A stretch of 64,000 bases of DNA from Methylomonas koyamae (GCF_019669905.1 NZ_AP019777.1:4712001-4776000); one strand, 5' to 3'; shown: positions 27,061 through 36,510, counted from the first letter of the stretch. A program made the numbers and translations. The notes: generated by a model from the letters alone, not told the origin.

Positions 27061-28359
27061 ATGGCGGAAAAACACAAGATATTGATCGTCGGCGGCGGCG
27101 CGGCCGGCCTGGAATTGGCGACCGAGCTGGGGCAAAAACTCGGTAAAGCCGGTAAGGCGGAAATCACGTTGTTGGACGCCGCCTCGACCCACATCTGGAA
27201 GCCGCTGTTGCACGAAGTGGCGTCCGGCACGCTGGCCGAAGCCGAAGAGATCGAATATCTGTCGCAAGCCCACCGCAACCATTTCCGCTTCCTGTTCGGC
27301 AAAATGGAAGGCTTGGACCGCGCCAACAAGGAAGTCGTCGTCGCGCCGATCACCAACAAACAAGGCGCCGAATTGATACCGCAGCGCCGCTTCAAATACG
27401 ACACGCTGGTGATGGCGGTCGGCAGCGTCAGCAATACTTTCGGCATCAAAGGCGTCGATAAATACTGCCGCTTCATCGATACCACCAAGGAAGCCTTCCG
27501 CTTTCAAAAGCAATTGGTGGAAACCTATTACCTGCAATCCTACGCCAACCAAAACCAACAGCGCGACAAGCCGCTGTCCATCGTCATCGTCGGCGCTGGC
27601 GCCACCGGGGTGGAACTGTCGGCCGAATTGCACGAAGTGACCAAATTGCTGGCCACCTACGGTCTGGAAGGCTCTATCGGCGTCAACATCACGATCATCG
27701 AAGCCGCGACCCAATTGCTGCCGGCATTGCCGGCCAAGCTGTCGCAAGCGACGATGGAGCAATTGGTCAAATTGGGCATCAGCCTGAAACTGGGCCGACG
27801 CGTGACCGAGGTCACCGAAACCGCGGTGCATACCCACGACGGCGAAGTGTTCGATGCCGATCTGAAAGTCTGGGCGGCCGGCATCAAAGCGCCGGACTGG
27901 ATGAAGAACCTGGACGGCCTGGAAACCAACCACATCAACCAGTTGATCGTCGACCAAACCTTGCAAACCAGCGACCCCGATATTTTTGCCATCGGCGATT
28001 GCGCCGCCTGCGAATGGGTCGGCCACGGCGGCAACGTGCCGCCCCGCGCCCAATCCGCCCATCAAATGGCATCGGCCGTCGCCAAGAGCATCGTCAACCG
28101 CCTGAAAGGCAAGCCGGGCGTTAAATTCGTTTACCGCGACTACGGTTCGCTGGTGTCGCTGGGCAAATTCAGCACGGTCGGTTCGTTGATGGGCAGTTTG
28201 ATGGGTACCGTCAGCGTCGGCGGCTTTATCGCTTACATGGTGTATTTGTCGTTGTACAAAATGCACCAAGTGGCGATCCACGGCTACTTCCGCACCGCGA
28301 TGCTGACCTTGTCGAACCTGTTCCGGCGCAGTACCCACGCCAAAATGAAAATGCACTAA
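27061..28359 (+). CDS. ndh: Type II NADH dehydrogenase (NDH-2)
   Basis: This 432-residue flavoprotein starts at ATG 27061 with GAGGGGG upstream. The first dinucleotide fold is ILIVGGGAAGLELATELG (FAD) and the second is IVIVGAGATGVELSAELHE (NADH). The ATG-type motif VWAAGIKAPDW and FAIGDCAAC are also seen. The C-terminal region has a hydrophobic amphipathic part (GGFIAYMVYLSLYKMHQVAI) for membrane attachment. NDH-2 passes electrons from NADH to quinone without proton pumping. The next gene is a small membrane protein 25 bases downstream. Confidence 0.94.
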   Translation: MAEKHKILIVGGGAAGLELATELGQKLGKAGKAEITLLDAASTHIWKPLLHEVASGTLAEAEEIEYLSQAHRNHFRFLFGKMEGLDRANKEVVVAPITNKQGAELIPQRRFKYDTLVMAVGSVSNTFGIKGVDKYCRFIDTTKEAFRFQKQLVETYYLQSYANQNQQRDKPLSIVIVGAGATGVELSAELHEVTKLLATYGLEGSIGVNITIIEAATQLLPALPAKLSQATMEQLVKLGISLKLGRRVTEVTETAVHTHDGEVFDADLKVWAAGIKAPDWMKNLDGLETNHINQLIVDQTLQTSDPDIFAIGDCAACEWVGHGGNVPPRAQSAHQMASAVAKSIVNRLKGKPGVKFVYRDYGSLVSLGKFSTVGSLMGSLMGTVSVGGFIAYMVYLSLYKMHQVAIHGYFRTAMLTLSNLFRRSTHAKMKMH

Positions 28360-28384
28360 CCCACAACTCCACCGAGCGATACCC

Positions 28385-28906
28385 ATGTTAGAAATCGAAT
28401 ACGAATTCCGCGAAGAAGACCTGGTCCACTTTAATGAGGAAAGGCTGAAAAAAGACCCGGAAATGCAGAAAAAGCTCCGCCAAAACCGCATCTTCGCCCC
28501 CGGCGTGATGATGGCGATTGCCTTGTTTTATTACGTGTACTACGTGGACATGAAAACCACGGCCTACATCACCATCCTGGCGCTGGCCTGGTCGTTCGCC
28601 TCGCCGTTCATTATGAAGATGGATTTGCGCCGGCAGTTTTTCAACAAATACACCGAAGCGGAAAAAAAGGCTTTATTCGGCATCCACTGGCTGAGCATCG
28701 AGCCGGAATTTTTGCAGGAACGCGCCCCCGGCGGTAAAAGCAAAACCCCGTGGAAAGACATGTTGCGGGTGGAGAAGCACAAAGATTACGTCTACATATA
28801 CGTCGATATCGACGCGGCGATTGTGATTCCGCGGGCTACGGTCAAGAAAGGGGATTTGAAGGCGTTTGCTAAGCAGGTTGAGGGGATGATTGAGAGGGCG
28901 AGTTGA
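28385..28906 (+). CDS. YcxB-like family membrane protein
   Basis: This 173-residue protein has two membrane helices at about 38-55 (FAPGVMMAIALFYYVYYV) and about 60-77 (AYITILALAWSFASPFIM), then a C-terminal PH-like beta domain (WLSIEPEFLQER, TPWKDMLRVEKHKDYVYIYV, AIVIPRATVKKGDLKAF) that fits the YcxB-like family. Function unknown. It follows ndh closely and is probably co-transcribed. Confidence 0.82.
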   Translation: MLEIEYEFREEDLVHFNEERLKKDPEMQKKLRQNRIFAPGVMMAIALFYYVYYVDMKTTAYITILALAWSFASPFIMKMDLRRQFFNKYTEAEKKALFGIHWLSIEPEFLQERAPGGKSKTPWKDMLRVEKHKDYVYIYVDIDAAIVIPRATVKKGDLKAFAKQVEGMIERAS

Positions 28907-28926
28907 GCGTTTACTAAGGAGCAAAA

Positions 28927-29427
28927 GTGGATTCTTCAGCACTGTGGGGCCTATTCGGTACCGTCGTAGGGGCATCTGCAAGTATCGCCGCTGCTTGGTT
29001 GGCTGCTAGAAGTTCGCATGATTTAGAAATCGTAAAGAGCCAAAGCGAACGGATTGAGCAAGCCAGAGCCTTTCAACGGCAAACGCTGCTTGAGCTTCAG
29101 GAGGCGGTTCACGATGTTTTAAGACTCATTTGTCGCATCCAACACGAAGACCGTCTGGCACATCGCGCGGGTCAAGAATGGGACAAAATTATGCTCCCCG
29201 ATGAATTGAGTGAGGGAGCCCGACTCGCTTTTAGGCGTGTCTCCATCGTGGTTGAACGCGTTGCCGACGATCATTTGCGTGAGATCGTCAAACACTTGAT
29301 GAGCGGAGCAACGCAGGCTTTACTTGCAAAATCTGAGTTGGAGGCGAGCTCTCAACTTGACATGACGACACAGCAATCCGAGCTAGTCTTCCAAGAGATC
29401 GGTACCGTGCTGAGGCGTTACTACTAA
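28927..29427 (+). CDS. Hypothetical membrane-anchored coiled-coil protein
   Basis: This 166-residue protein starts at GTG 28927 with a strong AAGGAG 5 bases upstream. One N-terminal helix (LWGLFGTVVGASASIAAAWLAA) is followed by a long, mostly alpha-helical, charged region (LEIVKSQSERIEQARAFQRQ). I do not recognise a family. Its base composition is less GC-rich than ndh and pgm, and it borders a repeat-rich stretch, so it may have been acquired with the accessory island. Confidence 0.65.
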   Translation: MDSSALWGLFGTVVGASASIAAAWLAARSSHDLEIVKSQSERIEQARAFQRQTLLELQEAVHDVLRLICRIQHEDRLAHRAGQEWDKIMLPDELSEGARLAFRRVSIVVERVADDHLREIVKHLMSGATQALLAKSELEASSQLDMTTQQSELVFQEIGTVLRRYY

Positions 29428-29438
29428 GTAGCCGTAGG

Positions 29439-29461
29439 GTGGGCACGGGTTTTGTGCCCAC
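29439..29461. repeat. Short hairpin GTGGGCAC/GTGCCCAC
   Basis: A perfect 8-base stem with a 7-base loop sits 12 bases after the preceding stop. It may end that transcript but has no T-tract after it. The core resembles a dispersed intergenic hairpin that I associate with several proteobacterial genomes. Confidence 0.6.
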
Positions 29462-29465
29462 GCAG

Positions 29466-29748
29466 TCAATAGGCTTTCGCGTTTTGTGTCGCTAGCGCGA
29501 CGACTGGTTTTAATGTCGGGTCTCGGCCCGACAGCCGAGTAACTTTTCTTTGTTTGGCCAAAGAAAAGTCACCAAAAGAAAAGCCACCCGGATGCCGCTT
29601 ATTCCCTGCGCTCCTCGCTTTTGAACGGGGTTGCCGAAAGGGGCTTCCTGCCCCTTCGGCAACGCGCCGCATCCCTGCGGCGCCCCTAGCGGGCTAATCC
29701 GTTCAAAAGCTCCGGTGCTCGGCGCGGCATACGGGAACAAAACCATCC
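29466..29748. repeat. Composite palindromic intergenic repeat (REP/MITE-like)
   Basis: Nested palindromes fill this stretch: ACTTTTCTTTG...CAAAGAAAAGT at 29542-29569, an inner hairpin GTTGCCGAAAGGGGC / GCCCCTTCGGCAAC at 29630-29663, and an outer pair GCTTTTGAACGG / CCGTTCAAAAGC at 29617-29628 and 29699-29710. The minus strand has an open frame (29510-29746), but I judge it repeat-derived. The layout matches a family of intergenic repeats that I recall in many Methylomonas and other gammaproteobacterial genomes. Confidence 0.7.
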
Positions 29749-29762
29749 CGATTTAACGGTAG

Positions 29763-29840
29763 TCCGTAGATTAGCAAAGCGTAATCGGACGCAAGACTCG
29801 CATCATTCCCCCGATTACACTTTGCTAATCGGGGCTACGA
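29763..29840. repeat. Palindromic repeat copy A
   Basis: Left arm TCCGTAGATTAGCAAAGCGT at 29763 onward pairs with a right arm ending in GCTAATCGGGGCTACGA (29811-29840). The same element, about 80 bases long, recurs at 30314-30396. The two copies bracket the DUF4160/DUF2442 pair. Confidence 0.8.
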
Positions 29841-29859
29841 CAGGAGAGAAGGCGCTGAT

Positions 29860-30264
29860 ATGAGCCCAACCGTTTTTAAAGAGGCCGGTTTTCGCTTTTA
29901 TTTCTTCTCGCGGGAAGAACCCAGAATGCATGTGCACGTGCAGGCACAAAACGGTGAAGCTAAATTCTGGCTGGAGCCGACTATCACGTTGGCGCAACAC
30001 ACTGGATTGTCGCAAAATGACCTTAACAAAGCCCTCCGGCTGGTACAGGAGCATGAAAATGAAATTCGCGACGCTTGGAACAGACACTTCAGCCGTAGAA
30101 GTGACCAATATTTCGCAACACGGATTTTGGTTGTTGCTGGGAGACGAAGAGCTTTTCCTGCCCTTCGCCGAGTTTCCGTGGTTTCGGGATGCCAGTGTAG
30201 GCAAAATTCTGCGTGTCGAACGCCCTTCCGCCAACCATCTTTACTGGCCGGATTTGGATATTGA
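29860..30264 (+). CDS. DUF4160 family protein with extended reading frame
   Basis: The first ~80 residues are a typical DUF4160 domain: FKEAGFRFYFFSREEPRMHV, HVQAQNGEAKFWLEP, and a C-terminal helix (ALRLVQEHENEIRDAWNRHF). Family members usually stop soon after this helix. Here the frame stays open 50 more residues, running out of phase across most of the DUF2442 gene, and that tail looks unlike any protein. A lost stop is likely. DUF4160 and DUF2442 genes are commonly paired; a toxin-antitoxin role has been proposed for such pairs but is not established. Confidence 0.8.
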   Translation: MSPTVFKEAGFRFYFFSREEPRMHVHVQAQNGEAKFWLEPTITLAQHTGLSQNDLNKALRLVQEHENEIRDAWNRHFSRRSDQYFATRILVVAGRRRAFPALRRVSVVSGCQCRQNSACRTPFRQPSLLAGFGY

Positions 30265-30340
30265 TCTGGCTGTTGAATCGATTCGGCAACCGAATCGGTT
30301 TCCGCTGGTCAGCTCCGTAGGTACGATTAGCGAAGCGTAA
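30059..30340 (+). CDS. DUF2442 family protein
   Basis: This 93-residue protein starts at ATG 30059, with CAGGAG 8 bases upstream; ATG 30053 is possible. The DUF2442 pattern is VEVTNISQHGFWLLLGDEEL, FLPFAEFPWF, then HLYWPDLDIDLAVESI. It begins inside the DUF4160 frame in another phase. Its last nine residues (SVGTISEA and the stop) are encoded by the left arm of palindromic repeat copy B, so the repeat has supplied the end of the gene. Confidence 0.82.
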   Translation: MKFATLGTDTSAVEVTNISQHGFWLLLGDEELFLPFAEFPWFRDASVGKILRVERPSANHLYWPDLDIDLAVESIRQPNRFPLVSSVGTISEA

Positions 30341-30396
30341 TCTTGCGCAAGACCCGCATCATTCCCCCGATTACGCTTCGCTAATCGGGGCTACGA
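30314..30396. repeat. Palindromic repeat copy B
   Basis: Arms TCCGTAGGTACGATTAGCGA (from 30314) and GATTACGCTTCGCTAATCGG (from 30369, continuing to 30396) are inverted, and the element is closely similar to copy A at 29763-29840, including a central CGCATCATTCCCCC. It overlaps the 3' end of the DUF2442 gene. Confidence 0.82.
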
Positions 30397-30428
30397 TACT
30401 TGTTATACCCCTTTTATGGAAAAATGTA

Positions 30429-30497
30429 GGCCGGAATAAGCGTAAGCGTTTCCGGCGACTAAGCTAAATTGCCGGAAACGCCTATCGGCTTATTCCG
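30429..30497. repeat. Second type of palindromic intergenic repeat
   Basis: CGGAATAAGCGTAAGCGTTT (from 30432) with TCCGGC forms a long imperfect stem with GCCGGAAACG...CTTATTCCG (30471-30497) around a 14-base loop. It is different in sequence from copies A and B. Confidence 0.75.
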
Positions 30498-30663
30498 TAT
30501 ATGGACTCCTCCCGTTATGCAAGCGGAACACTTCTGTTGGTAAAAGGTACCACTGCACACGCATATCCGGCCTTTGCTTGAGTTTGATAGACTCTGGCCA
30601 TAATGGGCTATTCTCGCGCGGGTGCCTTATCGCCCTAGCGTGCTCTTAGGCACAGCGGAATAA
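30498..30663. other. Spacer between palindromic repeat and IS110 remnant
   Basis: About 165 bases with no supported gene. It may include the lost right end of the IS110 element, but I see no terminal inverted repeat, which this family usually lacks anyway. Confidence 0.35.
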
Positions 30664-31497
30664 TCAGGTTTCACCAGCCCCGGTTCGTCCGGTTGCCATC
30701 AGGGTGTTGCTTCGCAATCGAATGGATTGCTCTTCTATCTCAATCGGTTTTTGGCTATCAGGCACAAGCAGATTCCCAACCGGCCTGTCTCGGTCCGGTT
30801 GGTAGTCGATGTTCTTGCTCAATAACGCCCAGGCAATTCGGGCGTTTTTATTGGCTAAGGCCACGGCGGCGATGTTTTTGCTGCGTCGCTCGCTGAGGGT
30901 TTGCAGCCAGCGGCTGCGCGGATCGTCTTATTGTCCGGCGAGTTTCAGGACGGCCCGCGCTCCGTGAATCAACAAGGTCCGCAATAGGCATCGCCGCGCT
31001 GAATGATGCCCAACAGCCTTTCCTTACCGCCGCAGCTATGCTGTCTCGGCGTCAAGCCCAGCCAAGCCGCCATGTCCTGCACTCGCTTGAATTGCTTGCC
31101 GCAACTAGAGGATTGCTGCCCTCTACCAGCAAGCCCGGCAGCGCTTTGCGCAAGGTTTCCAGTCGCTGGCCGACGACGATGCCGTATTCGGCCAACAAGC
31201 CACGAATTTGATTGGCTTTTTGGTACGCTGACCGCTCAATTGGCTACGTATCCGAGCGTGGCCTGCTGGCCTTGCTGGGCCACGCTCTTGATCGCCACGA
31301 AAGCGCATCGAGGGTTTGGCGACCTGCGGTGCGATCAATTTGACAGTAGGCCCCAGCTTTTACCGTTCTCGCTCCAATAGTGAGCACTGCTGCAGGCTTC
31401 CAGACCAATCAAACCCGCCGGCAAATCCCGAAAATACGCCAGCATTTGCTCGCGTTTGAGCTTTTTCTTCGGCACCGGTTGTTGATGGCTATCGATC
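30664..31497 (-). pseudogene. Decayed IS110-family transposase
   Basis: Read on the minus strand in shifting frames, the stretch gives in order REQMLAYFRDLPAGLIGLEA, SSAHYW, TVKLIAPQVAKP, FVAIKSVAQQGQQATLGY, ANQIRGLLAEYGIVVGQRLE, QDMAAWLGLTPRQHSCGGKE, RTLLIHGARAVLKLAGQ and ALANKNARIAWALLSKN, all IS110 (DEDD transposase plus transposase_20) blocks. At least four frameshifts separate them, the first ~20 residues are missing, and a block after IAPQVAKP is deleted. The 5' end stops 3 bases from the pgm stop codon. Confidence 0.9.
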
Positions 31498-31499
31498 TA

Positions 31500-33137
<1,638 letters not shown>

Positions 33138-33206
33138 CTACCCTTTGTAATACCACGGTTCGAAAGGGTTAAAGTACACCAAAATTTTGATTATTTACAG
33201 ATTGCC

Positions 33207-33761
33207 ATGTTAAAGAAAAAGTTACTAGGCGCTTTGATTGTACTGGGAAGTTCCGCGTCCGTTAACGCTTTCGCAACGGATGATGTGTGGCTGCTAGTCG
33301 ATACTCAGAAGCAAAATATGGAAATACGCAAAGGGGAGAAAACCGTTGCCGTTCTCGAAAACATCGCCATCGGCCGTAACGGCGCCGGCGAGAAAAGCCA
33401 CCGCGGCGACGACGTCACGCCGCTCGGCAATTACCGTATCGGCTGGATCAACGACAAGAGCGCGTTTCGTAAATTTTTCGGCCTGACTTACCCCAACGTC
33501 GAACATGCCGACCACGCCCTAAAGCAAGGCAAGATCGACCTCGATACCTACGAGGCTATCGCCAGGGCCCACTCCTATGGGCAAGTACCGCCGCAAAATA
33601 CCGACCTGGGCGGACAAATCGGCATTCATGGTTTGGGCAGCGGCAGTCTGTCCATCCACAGATCCATGAATTGGACACACGGATGTATCGCATTGACCAA
33701 CGATCAAATCGACCAGTTAAGCCAATGGGTAGAAAAAGGGACACTCGTAACCGTGAAATAA
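33207..33761 (+). CDS. L,D-transpeptidase (YkuD domain), periplasmic
   Basis: This 184-residue protein has a signal peptide (LLGALIVLGSSASVNAFA). The YkuD domain shows TPLGNYRIGWINDKSAF and the catalytic block IGIHGLGSGSLSIHRS followed by NWTHGCIALTN, with the essential Cys in HGC. Enzymes of this type form 3-3 crosslinks, attach lipoprotein to peptidoglycan or, in the YafK branch, remove it. It lies just upstream of an Lpp-like lipoprotein gene and a second L,D-transpeptidase, which suggests work on lipoprotein-peptidoglycan links. Confidence 0.9.
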   Translation: MLKKKLLGALIVLGSSASVNAFATDDVWLLVDTQKQNMEIRKGEKTVAVLENIAIGRNGAGEKSHRGDDVTPLGNYRIGWINDKSAFRKFFGLTYPNVEHADHALKQGKIDLDTYEAIARAHSYGQVPPQNTDLGGQIGIHGLGSGSLSIHRSMNWTHGCIALTNDQIDQLSQWVEKGTLVTVK

Positions 33762-33848
33762 TGTTGGTAAAATCCAAAAAAATGTTGGACAATTGCCACC
33801 GTTTTTCATTCTTTATTTTTTGAAACCACAATCAAGGGGAAATAAACC

Positions 33849-34127
33849 ATGATGAGAGCTATTAAATTATCAGCAGTTGTTGCCGTTGCAGCTTTGGCTA
33901 CCGGTTGCGCAAGCACTTCTGACCTGGAAGCTTTGGATGCACGCGTTGGCACTTTGGAAGGCAAAGTAGCTACCGCATCTGCTGACGCTGCTTCTGCAAA
34001 AGCTGCTGCTGCTGAAGCTGCTGCAAAAGCTGCCGCTGCCGAAGCTGCTGCTAACCGCGCTGCTCAATATGCTCAAGACACCAACAGCAAATTGGACCGC
34101 ATGTTCAAAAAATCACAACACAAATAA
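33849..34127 (+). CDS. lpp: Lpp/OprI-like outer membrane lipoprotein (alanine zipper)
   Basis: This 92-residue lipoprotein has a signal peptide with lipobox ATGC (Cys20), then a short heptad coil (LEALDARVGTLEGKVATA) and an alanine-zipper helix of repeated AAAAEAA-type units. The C-terminal residue is Lys, the residue that Braun-type lipoproteins use for covalent attachment to diaminopimelate. AAGGGG precedes the ATG (MM start; the second Met is possible). Codon use is biased to GCT/GCA, unlike neighbouring genes, as expected for a very abundant protein. A strong terminator follows. Confidence 0.9.
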   Translation: MMRAIKLSAVVAVAALATGCASTSDLEALDARVGTLEGKVATASADAASAKAAAAEAAAKAAAAEAAANRAAQYAQDTNSKLDRMFKKSQHK

Positions 34128-34150
34128 GCTTTAAGCTGTTGTTGATTTAA

Positions 34151-34186
34151 AAAGCCCGTGAGCCGAAAGGCCACGGGCTTTTTTTA
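34151..34186 (+). terminator. Strong bidirectional intrinsic terminator between lpp and the L,D-transpeptidase gene
   Basis: Stem AAGCCCGTG / CACGGGCTT with loop AGCCGAAAGGC is followed by a T-run (34179-34185) on the plus strand and by TTTTTAAA on the minus strand. It serves both convergent genes. Confidence 0.9.
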
Positions 34187-34192
34187 TTGTCG

Positions 34193-35152
34193 CTAGTTTG
34201 GTGCGACTTGGCTTTGCACGACCGGCGGAGTTGGTGCCGGACGCTCGTAGATCGCGGTCGGTATACCGGTAGACTTTTCGATCGCCGCCTTCAACACCGA
34301 TCCTTTGATGACCGGCATCTTGCCGCCGTTGGCTTGCTCGATCAAGTCCAATGCCGCATGCAAACGCTGCTCGAATGTAGCCGGCGTTTCTTCCATATCC
34401 GGATAGGCCTCAAGATACAAAGTATCGCGATACCAACCGACCTTAATCGGCTGGTTGACGATATTGACCTGAGTACCGACTTTGACCATCGGGAAAAACT
34501 GCTCGATGTCGGCCGGATACATCCGAATGCAACCATGGCTGACGCGCATGCCAACACCGTTAGTTTTGTTGGTACTGTGGATCAGATAGCCGGGTATACC
34601 CAATTTAAATGCGAATAAACCCAACGGATTGTCCGGCCCCGGCGGATAATAAGGCTCCAGCACGTCGCCTTCGGCCAAATGCTCGGCAATGATGGACGGC
34701 GGCGGGGTCCAGGACGGGTTTTCGGTTTTACCGGCGATATGGGTCTTACCCAGCGGCGTCTTCCAATTGTCTTCCCGGCCGATACCGATGGCATAGGTAA
34801 CCACTTTGCTGGAATCCGGATAATAATAAATCCGCATCTCCGGCAAATTAATGACAATGCCTTGGCGCGGCGCATTCGGCAAAATGAAACTGCTGGGAAT
34901 CCGCACTTGGGTGCCTTCGCGCGGCAACCAGCGGTCGACATAAGGATTGGCCAACACGATTTGATCCTGCCCAAGCCTGAAATTGACCGCAATATCGATC
35001 AGCGTGTCTTCCTGCTTGGCGGATACGTACTTGACCTCGTGCGGCGGATTGCCTATCAGGCTCTCGCCGGGCCGATCCGGCGCCGGCAAGGTCAATGCCG
35101 AGACACTGCCGCTTACAGCCAACAACAGGCCGGTTAATAAACGAATTTTCAT
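34193..35152 (-). CDS. L,D-transpeptidase with LysM domain (YbiS/ErfK/YcfS family)
   Basis: This 319-residue protein has a signal peptide, a LysM-like part at about 40-90 (VSAKQEDTLIDIAVNFRLGQ, ANPYVDRWLPREGTQVRIP), and a YkuD domain (INLPEMRIYYYP, GKTHIAGKTENPSWTPP, HSTNKTNGVGMRVSHGCIRM with the catalytic Cys). Family members YbiS, ErfK and YcfS join the C-terminal lysine of Lpp to peptidoglycan. The convergent Lpp-like gene is the obvious substrate. The start overlaps the rdgC stop by one base (TGATG). Confidence 0.92.
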   Translation of the reverse strand: MKIRLLTGLLLAVSGSVSALTLPAPDRPGESLIGNPPHEVKYVSAKQEDTLIDIAVNFRLGQDQIVLANPYVDRWLPREGTQVRIPSSFILPNAPRQGIVINLPEMRIYYYPDSSKVVTYAIGIGREDNWKTPLGKTHIAGKTENPSWTPPPSIIAEHLAEGDVLEPYYPPGPDNPLGLFAFKLGIPGYLIHSTNKTNGVGMRVSHGCIRMYPADIEQFFPMVKVGTQVNIVNQPIKVGWYRDTLYLEAYPDMEETPATFEQRLHAALDLIEQANGGKMPVIKGSVLKAAIEKSTGIPTAIYERPAPTPPVVQSQVAPN

Positions 35153-36060
35153 CAGATAGCGCCCTCGGCGTTAAACAACTCAAGCAGACGCGGTAAAAAC
35201 TGTGCAAGTTCCGCAGTCATAATGGAAAAATCGGCGTCGAATTGCTCGGTTTCGTCGAACGCTTCGATATCGGCCGCCTGATCCTGAATCAAATCCAGAA
35301 ACTTCAAGCGTTTGACGGCAAGATTTTCGTCCAGCACGAACGACAACCGCTCGGCCCAACTCATCGCTAATTTGATCACTTGCTTTCCGCTATCCAAGTG
35401 ATTTTTGATCTCCGGCAAAGCCAAGTCGTGCCGCTTGCAGCGAATAATGGCGCCTTCCTCTTCCGGAGAACGCAACTCGCACTCGTCTTCGATCAGAATA
35501 TCCTTGGGCGAGGCATTGTCGGTCAACCATTGCGTCATCACGCCGGCAGGCTTTGCCGTGGCCGTCATCGGCACGACCGGCAAAGAGCCCAAACATTTGC
35601 GTAGCTGGCTCAGCAAATCCTCGGCTTTTTTTGCCGACGCCGCATCGACCACCAGCCATCCGCCCTGACTGTCGATGTAGGCGTAGGTTTTTTTGGAAAA
35701 CGAGAAGGCCCGCGGCAACAGTTCGAAGATCAATTCGTCCTTGAGCCGATTGCGTTCCTTTGCCGGTAATTTACGGGCCTCCCGTTCTTCGATTTCGCTG
35801 ATGCGTTCTTGTAGCATTTCGTTGACCACGGAACCCGGAACGACTTTTTCCTCTTTTTTGCCGCAGAGCATGAAAAAGCCATTATTCGCGTGCACCAGGG
35901 CATCGGCCGCCCTGCCCAACGGCGGGGTCCAGCCGAAACTGAATTCGTCGTGGCTACCGCAAGCGCGGAACGGCTGTTGCTGCAACTTTTGCTCCAGCTC
36001 CTCGGCTTTCAGCTCGAACGGTTCGGTGAAACGGTAGACGGCCAAATTTTTAAACCACAT
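35152..36060 (-). CDS. rdgC: Recombination-associated protein RdgC
   Basis: This 302-residue protein shows the full RdgC pattern: MWFKNLAVYRF, AFRACGSHDEFSFGWTPPLG-like region, KERNRLKDELIFELLPRAFS, TYAYIDSQGGWLVVDAAS, DNASPKDILIEDECEL, and KRLKFLDLIQDQA. RdgC forms a ring dimer on double-stranded DNA and limits RecA action. It is co-transcribed with the L,D-transpeptidase gene, which is an unusual pairing. Confidence 0.95.
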   Translation of the reverse strand: MWFKNLAVYRFTEPFELKAEELEQKLQQQPFRACGSHDEFSFGWTPPLGRAADALVHANNGFFMLCGKKEEKVVPGSVVNEMLQERISEIEEREARKLPAKERNRLKDELIFELLPRAFSFSKKTYAYIDSQGGWLVVDAASAKKAEDLLSQLRKCLGSLPVVPMTATAKPAGVMTQWLTDNASPKDILIEDECELRSPEEEGAIIRCKRHDLALPEIKNHLDSGKQVIKLAMSWAERLSFVLDENLAVKRLKFLDLIQDQAADIEAFDETEQFDADFSIMTAELAQFLPRLLELFNAEGAI

Positions 36061-36510
36061 GAAATCGCTCTTTTTTCAAAACCGGCAATTATCGCAAATT
36101 TGTTCCGCCGCTTGCACCTGTGAAGACTTAAAAAGCCGAAGGAAATCGCCGTTTCGGCCCCAGAATTGGCGGCGGCCACGGAAGTTATGCACACAAAGCC
36201 TACACCAACCAGCCGCAAATAACGCTTGACAAAATAACTCTTTGAAATAAAAAAGAATAAGGATAAGGCGTTGATAAATATCAAAAAACAAGCCTGTCCA
36301 AATTTTATACAATTTAACGAAACGCCAGTATTTGCGGGCAACCGGCGGGGCTTTCGACATTCAATACACAGAGTTATCCACAGACATTGTGGTTAACCGA
36401 AGATTTTTCAGCAGCAAGAAGCGCTTAGCGCATAATAGCGAGAATGCCTTGAGGAGTTCACGTAACCCGAAAGCTTTTCCAAGCCGCCGGCGTACGCCAA
36501 CCACTCCGGT
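36061..36510. promoter_or_regulatory. AT-rich intergenic region with DnaA-box matches
   Basis: This 450-base gap has a run of A/T-rich sequence (about 36225-36320). On the plus strand TTATGCACA (36185-36193) and TTATCCACA (36374-36382) both fit TTWTNCACA, and TGTGGTTAA (36388-36396) is one mismatch from an inverted box. It should also carry the rdgC promoter. Whether DnaA binds is not shown. Confidence 0.5.

Noticed and set aside
27019..28491. 490-codon minus-strand frame opposite ndh
   Set aside because: Antisense shadow of the NADH dehydrogenase gene; no domain recognisable.
29510..29746. 78-codon minus-strand frame in the palindromic repeat
   Set aside because: It is made of nested palindromes; similar frames are commonly mis-annotated in repeated intergenic elements.
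36061..36510. Chromosomal origin oriC
   Set aside because: Only two exact DnaA boxes and no dnaA, dnaN, gidA or rpmH nearby; reported only as a DnaA-box region.
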